Assembly (NCBI RefSeq): GCF_000443995.1
Contig: NZ_AUMC01000006.1
Location: 434,001-498,000 of the forward strand
Length of the DNA stretch: 64,000 nt
Source: Bacteriovorax sp. BAL6_X
Lineage (GTDB): Bacteria; Bdellovibrionota; Bacteriovoracia; Bacteriovoracales; Bacteriovoracaceae
Reading direction: 5' to 3'
The notes beneath the pieces were generated by a model. That model worked only from the letters and a program-made list of their open reading frames with translations. It made no database searches and had not been told where the DNA came from. Shown here piece by piece: positions 60,143 to 64,000 of this stretch; positions within the stretch are counted from its first letter, which is position 1, and every line of letters begins with the position of its first letter. The translations under genes were made by a program, and so were the position numbers.

Positions 60143-61969
60143 ATGCTTTTAAAAAGTACTTTCATTGTTTTATCACTTTTTGTCTCAATTCAAACATTAG
60201 CTGTAATAAAGCTCAATTCTGGCCGTGGTGATATTTCATTGATTAGTAAAAATCAATCACGTCAAATTGATGCGACTAAAATATCTAGTGATATAAGTCT
60301 TTCACAAGATACTCTTATCATTACTGAAGATAATTCTTATGCTCGACTTTCAAATGAACGTGGAGATTTATTCGTCATTGGCCCAAATTCGAAGGTAACT
60401 ATTGAGCTTATAAATGCATCTGAAGGTGACTTTATCTCACTTCATGCAGGGATTATAAGAATTAAAGCTAAGAAACAAAGAAAGGTTAGGGGACAGCGTT
60501 TTGATCGTATTTTTGTAAGAACAAATAGTGCTCTTGTTGGCCTTGAAGACACTGACTCTCTTGTTCTCTACAATATCTATAATAACGTAACTGGAACACT
60601 GACTTTTACTGGTAGAGCAAATATGAAGCGAATCAATCGCTCTCATAAATTTAGTGCGGGGGAAAGACTTGTTTTTAGAAGAAGCCTTAAAGAGCAAAAA
60701 ATAAAGTTTAAGTTTCGTGCTAATAATGAAATTAAAAATTTTAGTAAAGAAATTAATGAAGTTCTATTTGGTCAAAATTTAAAAGACGTGGCAACCGTTG
60801 AACGTGGCCAGTATAGTGCTACATTTCACGACTCAAGGCCTGTTTCTATGCCTGTTAAGTTAAACCCACTACAGTTAACAAAGCTCTATCCAAATAATCG
60901 CTTAGATATGACTGTCTACTCTGAAGATACTGATGGTGAGGAAATAAATTTATCTCCATATCCACTCTCTGGTAATCTTTTTATACCTGCTCAACAGCAA
61001 AGCTCATATCGTGGTCAGTACTCAAACTCACAAAAAAGGTATGCGCCAAAGGCCGGTGGTTTGGTTGATCTTGCGTCTGGTATTTATATTCCACCTGAAA
61101 AGAATGCGACATTTAATGAAAAATATCGTGTCTATGAAGCACGCGACATAGGGCGTATTAACAGCTCTAATGGAACTTTTATTGCTCCAAAAAATCTTAC
61201 ACTCGATCCAAACCGTGGATTCCTTGTTGTTAATAATACTCATGAGTCTATCCAAAAACAAATTGAATTAAATGATCTTTTAAAATCTAACTTACTACTT
61301 GCAAGTTATAAAAATGTTAGTGGAAAGAAAATGACTACGGCCGAAAGATTTTCTTCAAATATTGTGGGACTTTCTCTAGTTAATCAGGGCCATACATTTG
61401 GATATGATAGTGGTGACTATGAATTAGGAAAGAGAGGGATTGAAGTTAGCTTGGCCCTTATGGGAAACGGAAGCTTTCGCCCATTTGTTAAATTTAGATT
61501 ACTAAATGAAAACTTTGCTAGTTCAAGTCTATCAAATAATATTGAACGCTTCTATCAAATGAATCTTGGTCTTGATTATCAATTTGGAGAGATATTCTAT
61601 GTTAGTGGACAACTTTCTATTGATGAAGAACCTATTGTTTTAAATGCTACTTCAAGTATTGTTAGTGCAACACTTACTAACTTTATTGGAGAGTTCGGGG
61701 TAAAGCTTTTCAACCTTAAGAAAATTGACTTCTTTGCTCGAGCTGGTGCTAAGTATAGTTTGGCTAATGCTGATGATGGCTTTGATATTGAAAGCGGTAT
61801 GGGCTTATATTTTGGTGGAAAGCTTGATTATTGGCTTAATCGTTATAGTTTCATCTTTGCAGAATTAGACTATTTGTCACACTCTTTCTCAATTTCTGGG
61901 GCAGGTAATGACAGCGATGTTGATATGAGTGGTACGATGATAAACTTTGGCTATCGCTATTCTTTCTAA
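60143..61969 (+). CDS. FecR-domain plus beta-barrel protein, paralogue of the one at 5409
   Basis: 608 residues. Signal peptide, FecR domain (about 20-175) with VIGPNSKVTIEL, a linker with GGLVDLASGIYIPP and SNGTFIAPKNLTLDPNRGFLVV, both matching the 5409-7100 protein, then a barrel-like C-terminus ending in NFGYRYSF (terminal Phe). Where FecR domains normally have LGVRGTE, this one reads VGLEDTDS, so the usual turn is altered. Outer-membrane location is inferred from the barrel and the signal. Convergent with the TPR-like gene, 5 bp between stops. Confidence 0.8.
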   Translation: MLLKSTFIVLSLFVSIQTLAVIKLNSGRGDISLISKNQSRQIDATKISSDISLSQDTLIITEDNSYARLSNERGDLFVIGPNSKVTIELINASEGDFISLHAGIIRIKAKKQRKVRGQRFDRIFVRTNSALVGLEDTDSLVLYNIYNNVTGTLTFTGRANMKRINRSHKFSAGERLVFRRSLKEQKIKFKFRANNEIKNFSKEINEVLFGQNLKDVATVERGQYSATFHDSRPVSMPVKLNPLQLTKLYPNNRLDMTVYSEDTDGEEINLSPYPLSGNLFIPAQQQSSYRGQYSNSQKRYAPKAGGLVDLASGIYIPPEKNATFNEKYRVYEARDIGRINSSNGTFIAPKNLTLDPNRGFLVVNNTHESIQKQIELNDLLKSNLLLASYKNVSGKKMTTAERFSSNIVGLSLVNQGHTFGYDSGDYELGKRGIEVSLALMGNGSFRPFVKFRLLNENFASSSLSNNIERFYQMNLGLDYQFGEIFYVSGQLSIDEEPIVLNATSSIVSATLTNFIGEFGVKLFNLKKIDFFARAGAKYSLANADDGFDIESGMGLYFGGKLDYWLNRYSFIFAELDYLSHSFSISGAGNDSDVDMSGTMINFGYRYSF

Positions 61970-61974
61970 TGAGT

Positions 61975-63405
61975 TCAGTGCCCAAGGTTTGGGTACTGTG
62001 CTAAATCTAGCTCATAAATATCTTTTTGATAAATAAGCACTGGTTCATCATATTTCTTTTGTTCAGGTGCTGAAATCATAGATTCAAGTCGGTCTTGTAT
62101 GATTTTAGATTCCATTTTTTGATCTTTTCGAATTACATCAGTTGTAAAATTATTCCATAGTTTTGATTGCATATGTAGCCAGCAACTAATGATATTCTTA
62201 TTGAGGCATGACTTATCACTAAGCTGAATCCATTTTTGATCATTATTTAATAATTTTAAGTAGGTGCTAAGAATCGCGGCCTCATATGGAAGACGCTTAT
62301 TATAGCGTATATCAAGATTGTTCATTAGGTAAACGGCTTCTTTAAACTTGCCTTCTTTGATAAGAATATTAATTCTTAATAGTTCTTTTTCACGAGAAAG
62401 TGATTCTGATAGTGGAATTTTTGAAAGCGCAATTCGTGCATTCTTAAAATTTCCACTAAGCCATGCTGTTGCCAGTATGAGCTTATTATTAACTATTGAC
62501 TCAGGCTTTTGAATTAAATTTGATATATAGTGTGAATAGGCCGTTTTGATATCATCTTTATGTATCTCCATATGCCCTTTAATTTTATTAGTATTTGTAT
62601 TATCAATCGATTGGGCAAGCTTTAAAGCTTGATCGTATTTACCATCATTATAAAGATTAACAGCAACCAGTGTTCTAAGCATTGGATCTGCATAGAAATC
62701 AACTGGTATTGTTCCATAGTATTTTAAAACTCTTTTGTGTTCTTTAAAAAAGATACCGTATCGAAGGACTGTTTTTATAATATCTAGATTATTGCTTGCC
62801 ATTAGGTCTCTGATTTTTGTTGATTTAACATGGCCTTTAAGGCGTTTTTCTAAGACTAGATCTAACCAAGTATTGTCCTGATAAGGATTCTTATTGTGGA
62901 TTCTTGTAATACAATTTCTAAAGATTTCTTCAATCTTCTCATTCATTTCTTTTGGCATGGAAAGAGCACTTACCATTCTCGTTGTACAGTTTTGATAAAA
63001 CCAAGAAGCGTTATCCTGCAAGGATGCCAGTGTCTCACGTGTCTCTTTTGCCCGTGCATCGGAAAAGTATGCAAGTACCAGAAAGCGGTTAATTAGAAGT
63101 TGTTTCTTATAACTATTTGTTTTGGCCGAAAGTTTTTCAAGAACAAGTATGGCATCATTTGAATGGCCATCGATTAAAAGTGATTTAGCAACTCTTAATT
63201 GGTCAAGAAAGTCCTTGCGATCATCTAGTTGAAGGCCTTCATTAAAGTATGCCGCCTCTATTTCGTGATAGATATTATAGGGTGGGTCAAGTTCACGCTT
63301 TGCCTGTCTTGAAATAATATGTGCATTGGATTGCGCACGAATGACTTCACTTAATAGCGATAAGCTTATAAGAATGAGAATGGCCTTAAGTGAAATTAGT
63401 TTCAT
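61975..63405 (-). CDS. Exported TPR-like repeat protein
   Basis: 476 residues. Signal peptide (about 6-22). The body is mostly helical with repeated LVLAYFSDA/NLYNDGKYDQALKLAQ/LIKEGKFKEAVYLMN patterns that fit tetratricopeptide-like repeats, suggesting a protein-binding scaffold in the periplasm. Several cysteines (QNCTTR, RNCITR, KSCLNKN, SCWLHM) are unusual for TPR proteins and may be bonded. No catalytic motif. The start is the ATG before the signal. Confidence 0.7.
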   Translation of the reverse strand: MKLISLKAILILISLSLLSEVIRAQSNAHIISRQAKRELDPPYNIYHEIEAAYFNEGLQLDDRKDFLDQLRVAKSLLIDGHSNDAILVLEKLSAKTNSYKKQLLINRFLVLAYFSDARAKETRETLASLQDNASWFYQNCTTRMVSALSMPKEMNEKIEEIFRNCITRIHNKNPYQDNTWLDLVLEKRLKGHVKSTKIRDLMASNNLDIIKTVLRYGIFFKEHKRVLKYYGTIPVDFYADPMLRTLVAVNLYNDGKYDQALKLAQSIDNTNTNKIKGHMEIHKDDIKTAYSHYISNLIQKPESIVNNKLILATAWLSGNFKNARIALSKIPLSESLSREKELLRINILIKEGKFKEAVYLMNNLDIRYNKRLPYEAAILSTYLKLLNNDQKWIQLSDKSCLNKNIISCWLHMQSKLWNNFTTDVIRKDQKMESKIIQDRLESMISAPEQKKYDEPVLIYQKDIYELDLAQYPNLGH

Positions 63406-63485
63406 ATATAAATTCTTTTAAATTTCCCATTAAACCTTTCGGGAATAATTCCGATAACTTAAGGGAAAGTTTAAATGGATTTTAC

Positions 63486-64000
63486 ATGGATGTTTTTGCA
63501 AAATTCTTAAAGTATGTACGTTTGTTATTCTGCCCGATGTTGGCGGTTATATCGCTACAGGTACTATCTGCGGATTCTCTTGTTCTTAATAAGCAAGGGG
63601 ATATGATATTTGATAATCTAGGTAAATCAATTGAGCAATCACGTGTTAAAAACTCTAAAGAAAATTTTGATCTTTTAAATAATTACCGAAAATTCTATCT
63701 TGAAGATGAGAAACTTGATTATTTCTGTCGAGAAAATAGTGCAAAACTGTACTTTAATAATGGACTAGAAAGAGACGAGTTTTATCGTACAATTATGGCC
63801 ACTCTTCAATATAAAATGATGAATTATTCGATGCACGCCATCGCAACCTACGCCAAGAAGCTACAGTTTGATGGTGAGCAATATGACAATCTTGTTAACT
63901 CTCTGGTTTCAAAATGTTCACAAAATATTACATTGATGGGACATCGCCTAATTAGGTACCATTTTCAAAATTATTTCAAAGAGCAAGGAGAGATCTTTCT
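63486..64000 (+). CDS. Partial exported protein (C-terminus beyond right edge)
   Basis: An open frame from the ATG at 63486 to the window edge, 171 codons with no stop. The start has a hydrophobic stretch (about residues 8-28, RLLFCPMLAVISLQVLSA) consistent with a signal peptide or anchor. The rest is helical and charged, with KLYFNNGLERDEFYRT and later SLVSKCSQNITLMGH. No family recognised. It is divergent from the TPR-like gene with 80 bp between starts, so the two may share a control region. Ribosome site is weak. Confidence 0.6.
   Translation, partial: MDVFAKFLKYVRLLFCPMLAVISLQVLSADSLVLNKQGDMIFDNLGKSIEQSRVKNSKENFDLLNNYRKFYLEDEKLDYFCRENSAKLYFNNGLERDEFYRTIMATLQYKMMNYSMHAIATYAKKLQFDGEQYDNLVNSLVSKCSQNITLMGHRLIRYHFQNYFKEQGEIF

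Noticed and set aside
1-64000. CRISPR arrays, insertion sequences, prophage, toxin-antitoxin pairs
   Set aside because: No regularly spaced repeats, transposase, integrase or paired small toxin/antitoxin genes were recognised.

Overview
The window looks like a chromosomal segment of a low-GC, Gram-negative bacterium of the Bdellovibrionota/Bacteriovoracaceae type (Halobacteriovorax-like predatory bacteria). The evidence is indirect: AT-rich DNA, many signal-peptide lipoproteins and outer-membrane beta-barrels, FecR-barrel proteins, a PrkA-YeaH-SpoVR operon in a Gram-negative gene setting, and isoprenoid synthesis by the mevalonate route. No rRNA, tRNA, insertion sequence, phage or CRISPR array was seen. 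Genes are densely packed, often with 1-11 bp overlaps, and several convergent pairs share a bidirectional hairpin.

Layout. 1-7.7 kb: a left-edge partial anchored protein, a Crp/Fnr regulator divergent from a two-gene YeeE/YedE sulfur-transport unit with a perfect FNR-type box between them, a membrane histidine kinase followed by a kinase-less copy of its sensor domain, a FecR-barrel protein with a lipoprotein, and a bacterioferritin. 7.8-11 kb: a small lipoprotein and phnDCE (phosphonate/phosphite/phosphate ABC importer). 11-21 kb: mostly uncharacterised proteins, including an App1-type phosphatase, an MgtC-like protein and a three-gene operon ending in a coiled-coil/alpha-crystallin protein. 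20.8-25.1 kb: nfeD, a previously unlisted 41-residue ORF, a slipin and a DOMON-like protein, divergent from guanine deaminase. 25.3-32.9 kb: an Xre-type regulator, mdh, a cNMP-binding protein, an SGNH-like protein, a U32 peptidase pair and a THUMP methyltransferase.

33-39.1 kb is the main metabolic block: fni (idi2), mvaA, a GYDIA-type GHMP kinase, mvaD and mevalonate kinase, all on one strand with overlapping or nearly touching ends. Together they would take HMG-CoA to IPP/DMAPP. HMG-CoA synthase is not here and no canonical phosphomevalonate kinase is seen, so the GYDIA kinase is the natural candidate for that step. 40-43.8 kb holds two divergent PilZ-GAF-AAA+ paralogues with eroded Walker motifs and no sigma-54 contact loop.

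43.8-55 kb: trxB, two short-domain-plus-barrel proteins, and a minus-strand run of PP2C phosphatase, M23 peptidase, secA, an acidic YbjQ-like protein and glpD. 55.3-60 kb: prkA-yeaH-spoVR, with a strong hairpin that places the prkA stop codon in its loop. 60.1-64 kb: a second FecR-barrel protein, a TPR-like exported protein and a right-edge partial gene. The tetranucleotide GGCC is strikingly common in ordinary genes but not in the likely highly expressed prkA gene.
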